Origin: CALMKX01 sp036274895
Lineage (GTDB): Bacteria > Acidobacteriota > Thermoanaerobaculia > Multivoradales > SZUA-115
DNA length: 64,000 nucleotides
Direction: 5' to 3'
Assembly (NCBI GenBank): GCA_036274895.1
Contig: DASUEU010000051.1
Location: 172,976-236,975 of the forward strand
In this document: in pieces, positions 52,177-60,135 of the stretch
Position numbering within the stretch: position 1 is the first letter of the stretch
How the letters are laid out: every line of letters starts with the position of its first letter
The notes under the pieces: model-generated
The model's database searches: none
Seen by the model: the letters and a program-made list of their open reading frames with translations, nothing else
What the model was told of the DNA's origin: nothing
Position numbers and translations under genes: made by a program

Positions 52177-53339
52177 GGCTCCCTCCTCTCGGAATGCCGG
52201 GTGGCGAGGCTGAGGATCGCGACCAGCAGCGCGGTCGCCAGCACGACGAAGACCGGCACCAGGGAGCGATATCCCCAGGCGGTGAAGCCCACCACGTAGA
52301 TGAGGGCGATGACCCCGATGGCCGTGAAGGCCGGACTCCGGCCCCGCAGGGCCACCCCCTTGTCGAGAAACGGCACCAACAGTACGAGCAGCCCGAGGAC
52401 GCCGAAGAGCAGGATCGGAATGGCCTCGTACTCAATCCCCAGGATCTCGCCCCCCGGCACCAGCTTCAGGGTCTCGAACATGAACATGAAGTACCACTCG
52501 GGTCGGATGTCGCGGTAGGCGGGAGCGAAGGGATCGGCCTTCTCTCCAAGCTCCCAGGGGAAGAGGGCCGCCAACGCGGCGAGCACCCCGAGAGCCACCG
52601 TCCAGCCGAACAGCTCCCGCAGGGCGAAGTGGGGGAAGAAGCGCATGGGTCGCTGGCGAGCGCCCTCCCTCTCGACCTGGGGCGGCACGCTCATGCCGAG
52701 CTTCTGCACCAGCAGCAGGTGGCCCAGGAGGAGGAGCGTGGTCGCCGCGGGCAGCACCGCGACGTGCCAGGCGTAGAAGCGCGAGAGGGTGCCCCCGGCC
52801 ACCCTTTCGCCGCCCCGCAGGAAGCGGAGGATCCACTCACCGACCCACGGCACCGCGCCGGCGATGTCCGTCCCCACCTTGGTGGCGAAGAACGCCAGCT
52901 GGTTCCAGGGCAGCAAATAGCCCGAGAAACCGAACGCCAGCGCCAGGAACAGGAGCAGGACGCCCGACATCCAGGTCAGCTCCCGAGGCGGCCGATAGGC
53001 CTTGAGGAAGTAGACCGTGGCCAGGTGGGCGAAGGCGAAGAAGACCATCAAGTTCGCCGACCAGGAGTGGATGGAGCGAATCAGCCAGCCGAAGGGAACG
53101 GTGGTCATGATGAACTCCACCGACTCGAAGGCCTCCTCCGCCGAAGGCCGGTAATACAGCATCAGCAGGATGCCGGTGGCAACCTGGATGGCGAAGAAGA
53201 AGAGCGTCATACCGCCGAAGTAGTAGAGCGGCGTGAAGCGATGGACAGGGACCGTCTTGTGGGCTGCAAGCTCCCGCAGGGAACCAAGGGAGAGCCGCTC
53301 GTCGAGCCAGGCGTAGATTCTCTTGCCAGCGCCTCTCAT
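52173..53339 (-). CDS. Cytochrome b of a bc-type quinol oxidoreductase (388 aa)
   Basis: The core is the b6-type four-helix bundle with two heme-ligand pairs (SIHSWSANLMVFFAFAHLATVY and YAWHVAVLPAATTLLLLGHLLLVQK), fused to a subunit-IV-like half with the quinol-site motif RPEWYFMFMFETLK (PEWY). Eight or so transmembrane helices are visible. It oxidises quinol and splits electrons to the Rieske protein. Gene order Rieske, cytochrome b, multiheme cytochrome resembles Geobacter-type cbc complexes. The start is 3 bp after the Rieske stop, and the stop overlaps the 11-heme gene. Confidence 0.96.
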   Translation of the reverse strand: MRGAGKRIYAWLDERLSLGSLRELAAHKTVPVHRFTPLYYFGGMTLFFFAIQVATGILLMLYYRPSAEEAFESVEFIMTTVPFGWLIRSIHSWSANLMVFFAFAHLATVYFLKAYRPPRELTWMSGVLLLFLALAFGFSGYLLPWNQLAFFATKVGTDIAGAVPWVGEWILRFLRGGERVAGGTLSRFYAWHVAVLPAATTLLLLGHLLLVQKLGMSVPPQVEREGARQRPMRFFPHFALRELFGWTVALGVLAALAALFPWELGEKADPFAPAYRDIRPEWYFMFMFETLKLVPGGEILGIEYEAIPILLFGVLGLLVLLVPFLDKGVALRGRSPAFTAIGVIALIYVVGFTAWGYRSLVPVFVVLATALLVAILSLATRHSERREP

Positions 53340-53342
53340 CGT

Positions 53343-53810
53343 TCAGGCCCTCTGCACCACGAGAGTGTCGGGCTGACCGCCGCCCCGCGCCACCCGATGA
53401 ACCTGGAAGGCGGTCAAGGGTCGGGGCGGTGGCCCGGCGACGTTGCGGCCAGAAAGGTCGTACTGGCCGTTGTGGCAGTTGCACCAGATCGCCTGCTTGT
53501 CCTTGCGGTACTCGACAATGCAGTCGAGGTGGGTGCAGGTGGCCGAGAAGGCTCGGTACTCGGTGTCCGAGACTCGGATCACAATGACAGGCTCGGACCC
53601 GAAGCGCAGGATCTTGAACCCTCGCTCGAGGAGATCCGGGTCATTGACTGCGCCGGCCTCCACCTCGGCGGTGGTGGCCTCGGGGACATCCGGCGGGCTG
53701 ACGTAGCGGAGAACCGGATAGAGGGTTGACGCGAGGAAACCGCCGAACGAGGTTCCCAGCAGCCAGTTCAGGAACCTCCGGCGCTCGAGTCGAGGGGCAT
53801 CGCCGATCAT
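53343..53810 (-). CDS. Rieske iron-sulfur protein (155 aa)
   Basis: I chose the ATG at 53810 because an AGGAGAGAGG sequence precedes it and the protein then opens with the usual basic twin-arginine-like anchor (RLERRRFLNWLLGTSFGGFLASTLYP). Cluster ligands CTHLDC and CNCHNG are complete. It is the electron-bifurcation partner of the cytochrome b encoded next. The first gene of the operon, it has upstream DNA carrying two REP palindromes on the other side of its promoter. Confidence 0.95.
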   Translation of the reverse strand: MIGDAPRLERRRFLNWLLGTSFGGFLASTLYPVLRYVSPPDVPEATTAEVEAGAVNDPDLLERGFKILRFGSEPVIVIRVSDTEYRAFSATCTHLDCIVEYRKDKQAIWCNCHNGQYDLSGRNVAGPPPRPLTAFQVHRVARGGGQPDTLVVQRA

Positions 53811-53949
53811 GGGCACCTCTCTCCTTCTCTGTGGTTGCCGAGGAGCCTGTCGCTGATCGAGCACGCGGAACACACCCCTGGGAGCGGGTCCACTGCCCTT
53901 GAGGATGGGCACGGCCTCGCCGAGAAGCGGAGAGGTCACTCCGGACCCT

Positions 53950-53970
53950 GCGGGGTGCCAGGCACTTCGG
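53950..53970. repeat. REP palindrome upstream of the RAYT gene (1)
   Basis: GGGGTGCCAGGCACTTCGG is identical over 19 nt to the NRPS copy at 5592. It lies 90 bp upstream of the RAYT start. Confidence 0.85.
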
Positions 53971-53993
53971 AGCCCATCCCTCGGCGCCCCCCT

Positions 53994-54014
53994 CCGAGGT
54001 GCCAGCCGTTTCGG
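53994..54014. repeat. REP palindrome upstream of the RAYT gene (2)
   Basis: GAGGTGCCAGCCGTTTCGG, in the same orientation as the copy at 53950, with two changes in the right arm. It lies 46 bp before the RAYT start. Confidence 0.8.
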
Positions 54015-54059
54015 GCTCGCTACGGGAATCTGGGCGGTTCTACGTCTATCTCAAGAGAG

Positions 54060-54989
54060 ATGGCACGAGACCCTCGCTTCCAGCCCCCCGGCTACCTCAT
54101 GGAGGTGACCTGCCGCACCGTGCAAGGTCGCTACCTGCTTCGCCCCGGCGAGCGGCTCAACGCCATCGTCCTCGGTGTGCTCGGCCGAGCACAGCGTCTC
54201 TTTGGCCTGCGCATCCACGGTTTCGTGTTCCTCTCCAACCACTACCACTTGCTGGTGTCTCCCACCTCCGTCCAGCAACTGGCCCAGTTCATGGGTTACC
54301 TGAACGGCAACCTCGCCAAGGAAGTTGGCAGGCTCGCACGCTGGAAGGACAAAGTCTGGGCACGGCGCTACCAAGCCATCCCCGTCAGCCACGAAGAAGC
54401 CGCGCAGATCGGGCGGCTGCGCTACCTGCTGGCCCATGGCTGTAAGGAGCGTCTGGTCCCCAGCCCGACCGATTGGCCAGGCGCCCACTGTGTCGATACC
54501 TTGCTCGAGGGGGCCACGGCCCAGGGCACGTGGATCGATCGCTCCGCCGAGTACGAGGCCCGTCGAAGGGGAAAGAAGGTCGACACCCAGGCATTCTGCA
54601 CGCTCGAGAACGTCGTGCTCGAGCCACTCCCCTGTTGGGTTGATCTCCCCGAAGAGGTCCGCCGCTGTCGAGTGCGAGAGCTGGTGCAGGAGATCAAGCT
54701 CGACGGGCAGCTAGCCGCTGGGCCAGGACTGGACGCCGATCGAGCACGCAGGAGAATCCTCCTGCAGCATCCTCACAGCCGGCCCAAAACGCCACCGCCA
54801 CGAAGACCCACGCCGAAAGTGCACGCGGCGTCTGCGACCGCGCGACAGGCCTTCTGGCAGGCTCTCCGTGCCTTCGTCCGGGCCTACCGCGAGGCCGCGT
54901 CCCGACTGCGAGAAGGAGATCGGCTGGCGTGCTTCCCCGAAGGCTGCTTTCCGCCTGCGCTGCCCTTCGTGCCCGCACCTTCGGGCTGA
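54060..54989 (+). CDS. REP-associated tyrosine transposase (RAYT, TnpA-REP family; 309 aa)
   Basis: This is a Y1-type single-strand transposase of the IS200/IS605 kind. The HUH motif HYH lies at residues 61-63 within GFVFLSNHYHLLV, and the catalytic Tyr is probably Tyr122 in LRYLLAHGCKERLV, the position of the usual YIHxNPVRAGLV. The downstream WPGAHCVDTLLEG also fits RAYT proteins (W..SS.. region). A basic C-terminal domain of ~120 residues follows (RRRILLQHPHSRPKTPPPRRPTPK). I start at the ATG at 54060; longer in-frame starts would run through the REP copies. The gene is flanked by REP palindromes on both sides (53950, 53994, 55199) with the downstream one inverted, as known for RAYT/REP loci. 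Confidence 0.93.
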   Translation: MARDPRFQPPGYLMEVTCRTVQGRYLLRPGERLNAIVLGVLGRAQRLFGLRIHGFVFLSNHYHLLVSPTSVQQLAQFMGYLNGNLAKEVGRLARWKDKVWARRYQAIPVSHEEAAQIGRLRYLLAHGCKERLVPSPTDWPGAHCVDTLLEGATAQGTWIDRSAEYEARRRGKKVDTQAFCTLENVVLEPLPCWVDLPEEVRRCRVRELVQEIKLDGQLAAGPGLDADRARRRILLQHPHSRPKTPPPRRPTPKVHAASATARQAFWQALRAFVRAYREAASRLREGDRLACFPEGCFPPALPFVPAPSG

Positions 54990-55263
54990 CAAGCGCTACT
55001 CCTCCTCCGACCCGAACCGCACCCGAACGTCACTTGAGGCCACTCGAGCGAGAACGGCCGTGGGGTAGCCACGCGGCGACCTGACTGTCCAGGTCTTCAC
55101 GGATCCGAACCTGGACGCAAGTGCGCTGACGATTGGGGCACAGCGGCCCTGAGATGCGAGGCTGGAGGGCGATGATGCCGGCCCTCGCGCAGTCCCATCC
55201 GAAGTGGCTGGCACTTCGGACCTTGGGGGTGTGCTAGCCTCCGTGCCGACCCACCTGCCGGCC
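54990..55263. other. Gap downstream of the RAYT gene with hairpin and REP
   Basis: This 274-bp gap has an 8-bp hairpin (GTCCAGGT/ACCTGGAC, 55087-55116) and the most symmetric REP palindrome of the window at 55199. I see no gene in it. Confidence 0.6.
55199..55219. repeat. REP palindrome downstream of the RAYT gene
   Basis: The arms CCGAAGTG and CACTTCGG are perfectly complementary around GCTGG. It is inverted relative to the two upstream copies and lies 45 bp before the next ATG. Confidence 0.9.
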
Positions 55264-55977
55264 ATGTCCGTCTCCCAACGCATCCTCCGTCGTCTGGGCG
55301 CGCCCCTGGCCGGACTTCACTATCGCTATTTCTTCGGCAGGTCCTCGCCCATTGCGCTCTGGCTGGGGCGCTGGGTCGATCGCTGGGAGGAAACCAGTCG
55401 GCGTGGCGACGTTCCTCTCGATCGCGAGCGCTGGGAACAGCAGTACCACTCGGGGCGTTGGGCTTGTCTGGCCGACGCCTCGGAGACCGCTCGCTACGGC
55501 GCCCTCGCTGGCTTCTTGACCCGGGAGGACGGTCTCGCGGAAGTGCTGGACGTCGGCTGCGGCGAGGGCCTCCTGCGGCGTTTCTACCCGGCCCTCGGAC
55601 TCCACTTTACGGGTATTGACCTCTCAGAAGCCGCCATCGCCAGGGCTCGCCAGCAGAACCTGCCCAGCGACCGCTGGCTCCAGGCGGATGCCGAGACCTT
55701 CGCCCCTTCTCGACCGCCGGGAGCCATCGTCCTCAACGAGTGCCTCTACTATCTCCGCCAACCGACCCGACAAGCCCGGCGTTATCTCGATCTGTTGGTT
55801 CCCGGAGGGCTGCTGTTGGTGTCCATGTTCCGGACTCCCAGGACGGACGCGATCGCCCGCAGCCTGGCCCGAGAGCTGCCTCTGGAGGAAGAGGTCGAAA
55901 TCCTTGGCAAGAGAGGAACCTGGCGCGTTCAGGTCTTCAGGAGAGGAACCCCGCCCATCGCGCCCACTGCTCGGTGA
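55264..55977 (+). CDS. Class I SAM-dependent methyltransferase (237 aa)
   Basis: I place the start at the ATG at 55264. Motif I is VLDVGCGEGLLRRF near residue 100, followed by GIDLSEAAIARARQ (acidic loop), and FNECLYYL-like VLNECLYYLRQP with GGLLLVSMF. A ~75-residue N-terminal extension includes AGLHYRYFFGRSSPIALWLGRWVDRWEE. It may methylate a sugar or small molecule of the polysaccharide cluster. The gene converges with the SDR gene on the opposite strand and overlaps it by 41 bp. Confidence 0.88.
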   Translation: MSVSQRILRRLGAPLAGLHYRYFFGRSSPIALWLGRWVDRWEETSRRGDVPLDRERWEQQYHSGRWACLADASETARYGALAGFLTREDGLAEVLDVGCGEGLLRRFYPALGLHFTGIDLSEAAIARARQQNLPSDRWLQADAETFAPSRPPGAIVLNECLYYLRQPTRQARRYLDLLVPGGLLLVSMFRTPRTDAIARSLARELPLEEEVEILGKRGTWRVQVFRRGTPPIAPTAR

Positions 55978-57136
55978 TCTCCATGGACCGCTCGAAGTCC
56001 CACGCTGGCTCGAACCCCAGGACCCGGCGGGCCTTGTCGATGCGGACTCTGGTGCGCGCGCGAAAGAAGTTGATCATCGAGGGAGGGAGGGGGAGCACCG
56101 GGAGCTCCCCCTCCCCCGAAGTGGCTGGCACTTCGTGGGAAGAGAGCCTCGATTTGATGCGCTGCTGCCAGGCCTCGGGCAGCACGCCGCTAGCAAGCTC
56201 CCGTAGGGCCCGCAGCTCCCTGGTCTCGAACAGACGATCCCTTACCGCGCGGTCCTTCTTGACCAGCGATGCCAGCTCCCCCAGCAACCATGGCCGACGT
56301 GCCTGGCACTCCTTCCAGTAGGCCCGGGCCTCGGCCTCGGTCAGCGAGACCGTCCGCGCCGGGGGCCCCAGCATCCGCTCGAATCGGCCGTACATCTGTC
56401 TCCACGTCACCGGCTCAGCAGCCGAGGCCAGGAAGGCCTCTCCCACCGCACCTTCGACCACGGCCGCCAGCAACATGGCGGTCACGAGGTCATCGACGTA
56501 GATATGGTTGGCAATCCCCTCTCCGTTCTCGATCAGAATCGCCCGGCCACTGCGCAGCGAGCGCAACACCGTCTCGGTCCAGACCCCGCCCCAAGGACCA
56601 TGCACAGCCGTCGGCTGCAGCACCGTCACCGGCACCCGACCGGCGCGGGAGCAAGCCAGGGCGATCTCCTCTGCTTCCAGCTTGCTGTCCGAGTAGGCGT
56701 TTCCGAAACGGCGCCGGGGAGCCTCCTCGGTCAAGTCGCCGTCCGGTGTCTTGCCGTAGACCATCAGGGTCGAGAGATGAACCACCCGTCCCACCTTGGC
56801 CCGAGCGGCGGCCTCGAGCAGGCGCCGTGTACCCTCGCGGTTCACCCAGGCCCGATGGCGCTGGCTGCCGCTGGTGCCGTACGCGCAGTGGAAGACCACG
56901 TCACAGTCCCGCACGGCCGCCGCGAGGGCGGCGGGGTCCGTGACGTCACCGCGAACGAAGTCGACGGGGAAGCGAGCCAGCCGGGAAGCCGATGCCACGC
57001 CGCGCACCAGCACCCGCACTTCGGCGCCGATCTCGAGCCGGAGCCGCTCGACCAGTCGGCCGCCGATGAAGCCCGCCGCGCCGGTGACCATCACTCGGCG
57101 CCCGGCCAGTGCCTCCCGAGCTGTCTCGACGGTCAC
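55937..57136 (-). CDS. NAD-dependent epimerase/dehydratase (extended SDR, 399 aa)
   Basis: The Rossmann motif VTGAAGFIGGRLVERL is near the N-terminus, then DVTDPAAL, the catalytic YSDSK (YxxxK), and TVLQPTAVHGPWGG. The C-terminal region with WRQMYGRFERMLG and a long helical tail is characteristic of sugar- or sterol-type SDRs. It starts with GTG overlapping the previous stop. A REP palindrome at 56116 contributes HEVPATSGEG near residue 335, in a segment between two helices that looks tolerant of insertion. It is the last gene of the minus-strand run that begins at 60872. Confidence 0.9.
   Translation of the reverse strand: MTVETAREALAGRRVMVTGAAGFIGGRLVERLRLEIGAEVRVLVRGVASASRLARFPVDFVRGDVTDPAALAAAVRDCDVVFHCAYGTSGSQRHRAWVNREGTRRLLEAAARAKVGRVVHLSTLMVYGKTPDGDLTEEAPRRRFGNAYSDSKLEAEEIALACSRAGRVPVTVLQPTAVHGPWGGVWTETVLRSLRSGRAILIENGEGIANHIYVDDLVTAMLLAAVVEGAVGEAFLASAAEPVTWRQMYGRFERMLGPPARTVSLTEAEARAYWKECQARRPWLLGELASLVKKDRAVRDRLFETRELRALRELASGVLPEAWQQRIKSRLSSHEVPATSGEGELPVLPLPPSMINFFRARTRVRIDKARRVLGFEPAWDFERSMEITEQWARWAGFLS
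56116..56135. repeat. REP palindrome copy in the SDR gene
   Basis: On the coding strand it reads EVPATSG. Arms CCGAAGTG and CACTTCG surround centre GCTGG. Confidence 0.85.
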
Positions 57137-58170
57137 GACGTCCCGACCTCTCGCTGGGCTCGCTGGGGGATCGACCAGGGCAGCTGCAGGGCTTGCCTGG
57201 CCGCGTAGCAGGCCTCGATCAGTGCCACTCCCCGCCGCCCCTCCTGGCCCGACACCACGGGCTCACCGCCCTGGCGGATGACTCGAGCGAAATCGTCGAT
57301 CGAGCGCAGGAACGCACCGTTGAAGGTCAGGCCCGGTGACTTCCCTCGCCGTGCACGTCCATCGAGGCGCAGCTGCTCTCCTCCGATGCGGACGATCAGC
57401 GGCGGATCCGGGTCCCAGATCCCCACCTCGAGGGTCCCTGTCTCGCCTTCGAAGAGGCAGGTGTTGGCGAGGTTGCGGCTCCGGCTGATCTCGACAAAGC
57501 CGCCGAGCCCCGAGGCCATGGTCAGCTCGAGCTCGCAGTCGCTCTCCACCCCGCCGCAGGCGTCGTCCCGATAGGTCAGCTCGTGCCAGTCGCCGAGCCA
57601 ATGCAGGAGCAGGTCGAGGACGTGGGAGCCGTAGTCGGTGAGCACACCGCCGCCGGCGGTCTCGCGGTGGAGCACGAAGTCGCTGGCGAATTGCCAGCGT
57701 GAGATGACGCCCAAGCGCAGCTCGAACCGCCGCAAGGGGCCCAGCAGACCGGAGGCGAGCCAGCCGGCGACGAGAGCGGTCGAGTCGAAGGAGCGGAACT
57801 GGAGCCCCAGGGCGAGCACAGCGCCGCTCGCCTCGGCCGCCTCGATCATGGCGTCGCACTCGGTGGTGGAGATCGCCATGGGCTTCTCGACCAGGACGTG
57901 GATGCCCTGCCGCAGCAGGTCGATGGCGACAGGTGCGTGGAGGTGATTGGGCAGGGCGAGCACCGCCGCCTCGGCGTGGGCAGCGACCGCGGAAGCGTCT
58001 CCCGAAGTGGCTGGCACCTCGTAGCGGGTGGCCAGGGCGCGGGCGCGAGCCTCGTCGCGGTCGACCAGAAGCGTCGCCTCGACCAGGCGCGAAGCAGCGA
58101 TCGAGGGCAGGTAGTGGCCCGCGGCCACGGCGCCGCAGCCCACCACCGCGAGGCGGACCTTCTCGTCCAT
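57133..58170 (-). CDS. Gfo/Idh/MocA-family oxidoreductase (345 aa)
   Basis: The start at 58170 follows a GGGCAGGTG. The N-terminal Rossmann domain has VVGCGAVAAGHYLP, then the family's AVLALPNHLHAPVAIDLLRQGIHVLVEKPMA (the EKP motif). The C-terminal domain has GGGVLTDYGSHVLDLLLHWLG, including the catalytic-region D..H. It oxidises or reduces a sugar-nucleotide or inositol-like substrate. A REP palindrome at 58002 gives EVPATSG at about residue 50-56, in the loop between the DRDEARA helix and AVAAHAEAAV. The 3' end overlaps the next gene as GTGA. Confidence 0.95.
   Translation of the reverse strand: MDEKVRLAVVGCGAVAAGHYLPSIAASRLVEATLLVDRDEARARALATRYEVPATSGDASAVAAHAEAAVLALPNHLHAPVAIDLLRQGIHVLVEKPMAISTTECDAMIEAAEASGAVLALGLQFRSFDSTALVAGWLASGLLGPLRRFELRLGVISRWQFASDFVLHRETAGGGVLTDYGSHVLDLLLHWLGDWHELTYRDDACGGVESDCELELTMASGLGGFVEISRSRNLANTCLFEGETGTLEVGIWDPDPPLIVRIGGEQLRLDGRARRGKSPGLTFNGAFLRSIDDFARVIRQGGEPVVSGQEGRRGVALIEACYAARQALQLPWSIPQRAQREVGTS
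58002..58021. repeat. REP palindrome copy in the Gfo/Idh gene
   Basis: CCGAAGTGGCTGGCACCTCG, coding-strand EVPATSG, within the Rossmann domain loop. Confidence 0.85.
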
Positions 58171-58180
58171 CACCTGCCCA

Positions 58181-59230
58181 TCAGCCCTCGGTCGTCCGGT
58201 GGCGCCACCGCAGGTCCGGCGCGAGGCTACCCGTCGCCAAGAGCTCCTGGATCCGACCCAGCCGGATGTAGCGGGCGCCGCGCAGGGCCTCCTCGGTGAG
58301 CCCCGCCTCGCGGTAAGCGTCCGCCAGCTGTCGCGCACCGCGGCGAGCGTCCCAGGCCGGCACAAAGGCTGGCAGCACGCGGCGGATCTTCTCGCAGTCC
58401 ACCCGGTAGCAGCGCAGGTCCGGACCCGCGTTGGCGGCGAAGGTGATCTCGGCCCCCGGTACCGTCTCGCCGACGATCTCGGCCAGCTCGCGGATGCGGT
58501 AGTTCTCATCCGTTCGGCCGACGTTGAACGCCTGGTCGTGCACCAGCTCCCGGGGAGCGGCGAGCACCGCCAGAAAGGCCCGGCCGATGTCCTCCACGTG
58601 GACGATCGGCCGCCAGGGCGTGCCGTCGCTCATCAAGTGGATCTTGCCCGTGGTCACCGCCCAGGCCACCAGGTTGTTGAGCACCAGGTCGAGGCGCAGC
58701 CGGGGTGAGGCTCCGTAGGCCGTGGCGTTGCGCAGGTAGGTCGGGCTGAAGCGGTCGTCGGCCATGCCGGCCAGGGCCTGCTCCAGCCGGACTTTGGACC
58801 AGCCATAGGGGGTGACCGGGTTGAAGGCAGCCGTCTCGTCCAGGAACGCGTCGCCGGCGGCGCCGTAGGTACTGCACGAAGAAGAGAAGGCGAAGCGTTC
58901 GACGCCGGCCTCCTTGGCCAGGCGGGCGAGGCGGATCGAGCCGGTCTCGTTGATGTCGTAGGTCAGCTCGGCGTCGAGGTTGCCCAAGGGATCGTTCGAC
59001 AGGCTCGCCAGGTGCACGACGGCGTCGAAGCCCTCGAAGTCCGCCACGGTGGCGTCGCGCAGGTCCTTCTCCAGAGTGGGAACGTCGTCTTCCTCGAAGG
59101 ACTGGCCGGGCAGCCGGCAGGGGTCGAACCAGCCGGTGTCGAACCCTACGACCTGGTGGCCGCCGGCGCGCAAGAGGGGGACGAGAACGGAGCCGAGGTA
59201 GCCCTGATGGCCGGTGACGAGGAGCCGCAT
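58181..59230 (-). CDS. NAD-dependent sugar epimerase/dehydratase (extended SDR, 349 aa)
   Basis: MRLLVTGHQGYLGSVLVPLLRAGGHQVVG gives the cofactor site. SSSCSTYG and TPYGWSKVRLE provide the catalytic Ser and YxxxK-like element, YGWSK. TAYGASPRLRLDLVLNNLVAWA and WRPIVHVEDIGRAFLAVL are typical of GDP- or dTDP-sugar SDRs. It probably makes the precursor sugar for the glycosyltransferases nearby. It lies 10 bp upstream of the Gfo/Idh gene. The start at 59230 is the only one that keeps the Rossmann motif at the very N-terminus. Confidence 0.94.
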   Translation of the reverse strand: MRLLVTGHQGYLGSVLVPLLRAGGHQVVGFDTGWFDPCRLPGQSFEEDDVPTLEKDLRDATVADFEGFDAVVHLASLSNDPLGNLDAELTYDINETGSIRLARLAKEAGVERFAFSSSCSTYGAAGDAFLDETAAFNPVTPYGWSKVRLEQALAGMADDRFSPTYLRNATAYGASPRLRLDLVLNNLVAWAVTTGKIHLMSDGTPWRPIVHVEDIGRAFLAVLAAPRELVHDQAFNVGRTDENYRIRELAEIVGETVPGAEITFAANAGPDLRCYRVDCEKIRRVLPAFVPAWDARRGARQLADAYREAGLTEEALRGARYIRLGRIQELLATGSLAPDLRWRHRTTEG

Positions 59231-59250
59231 GGCGGCGCGACGATAGCAGA

Positions 59251-60135
59251 TCAGGGGGCCCACACCCGGTAGCGCCAGCAGCCCACGAGCCGGCCGGTGC
59301 GCCAGGCCAGCTGGTGCAGCCAGGCCCCTCGACGATGCGGCAGGGCGAGCAGGGGCAGGGTCAGGAGCAGCCGCGCCCACTTGGCGAGGCCCAGCCACCA
59401 GGGCAGGCGAGGCATGCCCCGGGAGCGATAGCGGCGGTAGGCGAGGACGTTGTAGATGCCGAAACGGAAGCTCTGGCGGAACCTCCCGGAGAGGTCGGCG
59501 CGGAAGGAGATGTGGACCACGGCTTCGGGCACGAAGACCAGCGGCGTTCCCGCGAGCTGGAGACGCCAGCAGTAGTCGGTGTCCTCGAGAGCCGGGAGGG
59601 ACTCGTCGAAGCCCCCCACCTCTTCGTGGAGCCGGCGCAGCACTCCCAGGCCACCACCCCCGGCGTGGGGCAGAAACGGTGGATAGGTGTAGGGGTTCAA
59701 GCCGTCGCGCTGGTGCTCCCCCCGCGCCGCCACCACCCAGGCCGGGTTGAGCTTCCAGGCGTCGTAGCGGGCGGCTACCAAGTCGTGCTCGCACAGGGCC
59801 CGGCCCATGGCCTCCAGCCAGCCCTCCCCCACCTCGTCGTCGGCGTCGCAGAAGACCAGGGCGTCGCCGGACGCGGCCCGGGCCCCGACGTTGCGGCTGT
59901 GGGCCGGTCCTCGCCCCACCATCGAGCGGACGACTCGCAGCCCGGGCAGACGGTCACGCCAGCGCTCGGCCAGCTCGGGGGAGCCGTCCGTGGAGCCGTT
60001 GTCGGCGAGGATGACCTCCCAGCCTCCGGGCCAGCTCTGGCGAGTCAGGGCATCGAGCTGCCGGGGCAGGGTCTCGGCGGCCTGGAAGCAGGGCACGACC
60101 ACCGACAGGCGGAAGGTCTCCGGCCGACGGCTCAT
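59251..60135 (-). CDS. Family 2 glycosyltransferase (294 aa)
   Basis: GT-A fold: VVVPCFQAAETLPRQLDAL, LADNGSTDGSPEL, FCDADDEVGEGWLEA (DxD), and the acceptor-side ED motif in LEDTDYCWRLQLAG. The C-terminal part is basic and partly hydrophobic (WWLGLAKWARLLLTLPLLALPHRRG), suggesting membrane association. The ATG overlaps the upstream deacetylase stop as ATGA. Polysaccharide or glycolipid assembly is likely. Confidence 0.94.
   Translation of the reverse strand: MSRRPETFRLSVVVPCFQAAETLPRQLDALTRQSWPGGWEVILADNGSTDGSPELAERWRDRLPGLRVVRSMVGRGPAHSRNVGARAASGDALVFCDADDEVGEGWLEAMGRALCEHDLVAARYDAWKLNPAWVVAARGEHQRDGLNPYTYPPFLPHAGGGGLGVLRRLHEEVGGFDESLPALEDTDYCWRLQLAGTPLVFVPEAVVHISFRADLSGRFRQSFRFGIYNVLAYRRYRSRGMPRLPWWLGLAKWARLLLTLPLLALPHRRGAWLHQLAWRTGRLVGCWRYRVWAP

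Larger units (their letters stand above)
53811..54059. other. Divergent gap between the Rieske operon and the RAYT gene
   Basis: This gap holds two REP palindromes (53950 and 53994, same orientation, 44 bp apart) immediately upstream of the RAYT start. It must also hold the Rieske promoter on the minus strand. No clear -35/-10 pair was found. Confidence 0.6.

Noticed and set aside
53835..54059. Longer N-terminus for the RAYT protein starting at 53835
   Set aside because: The extension translates the REP palindromes and lacks similarity to RAYT proteins, which begin shortly before the PRFQPPG-like segment.
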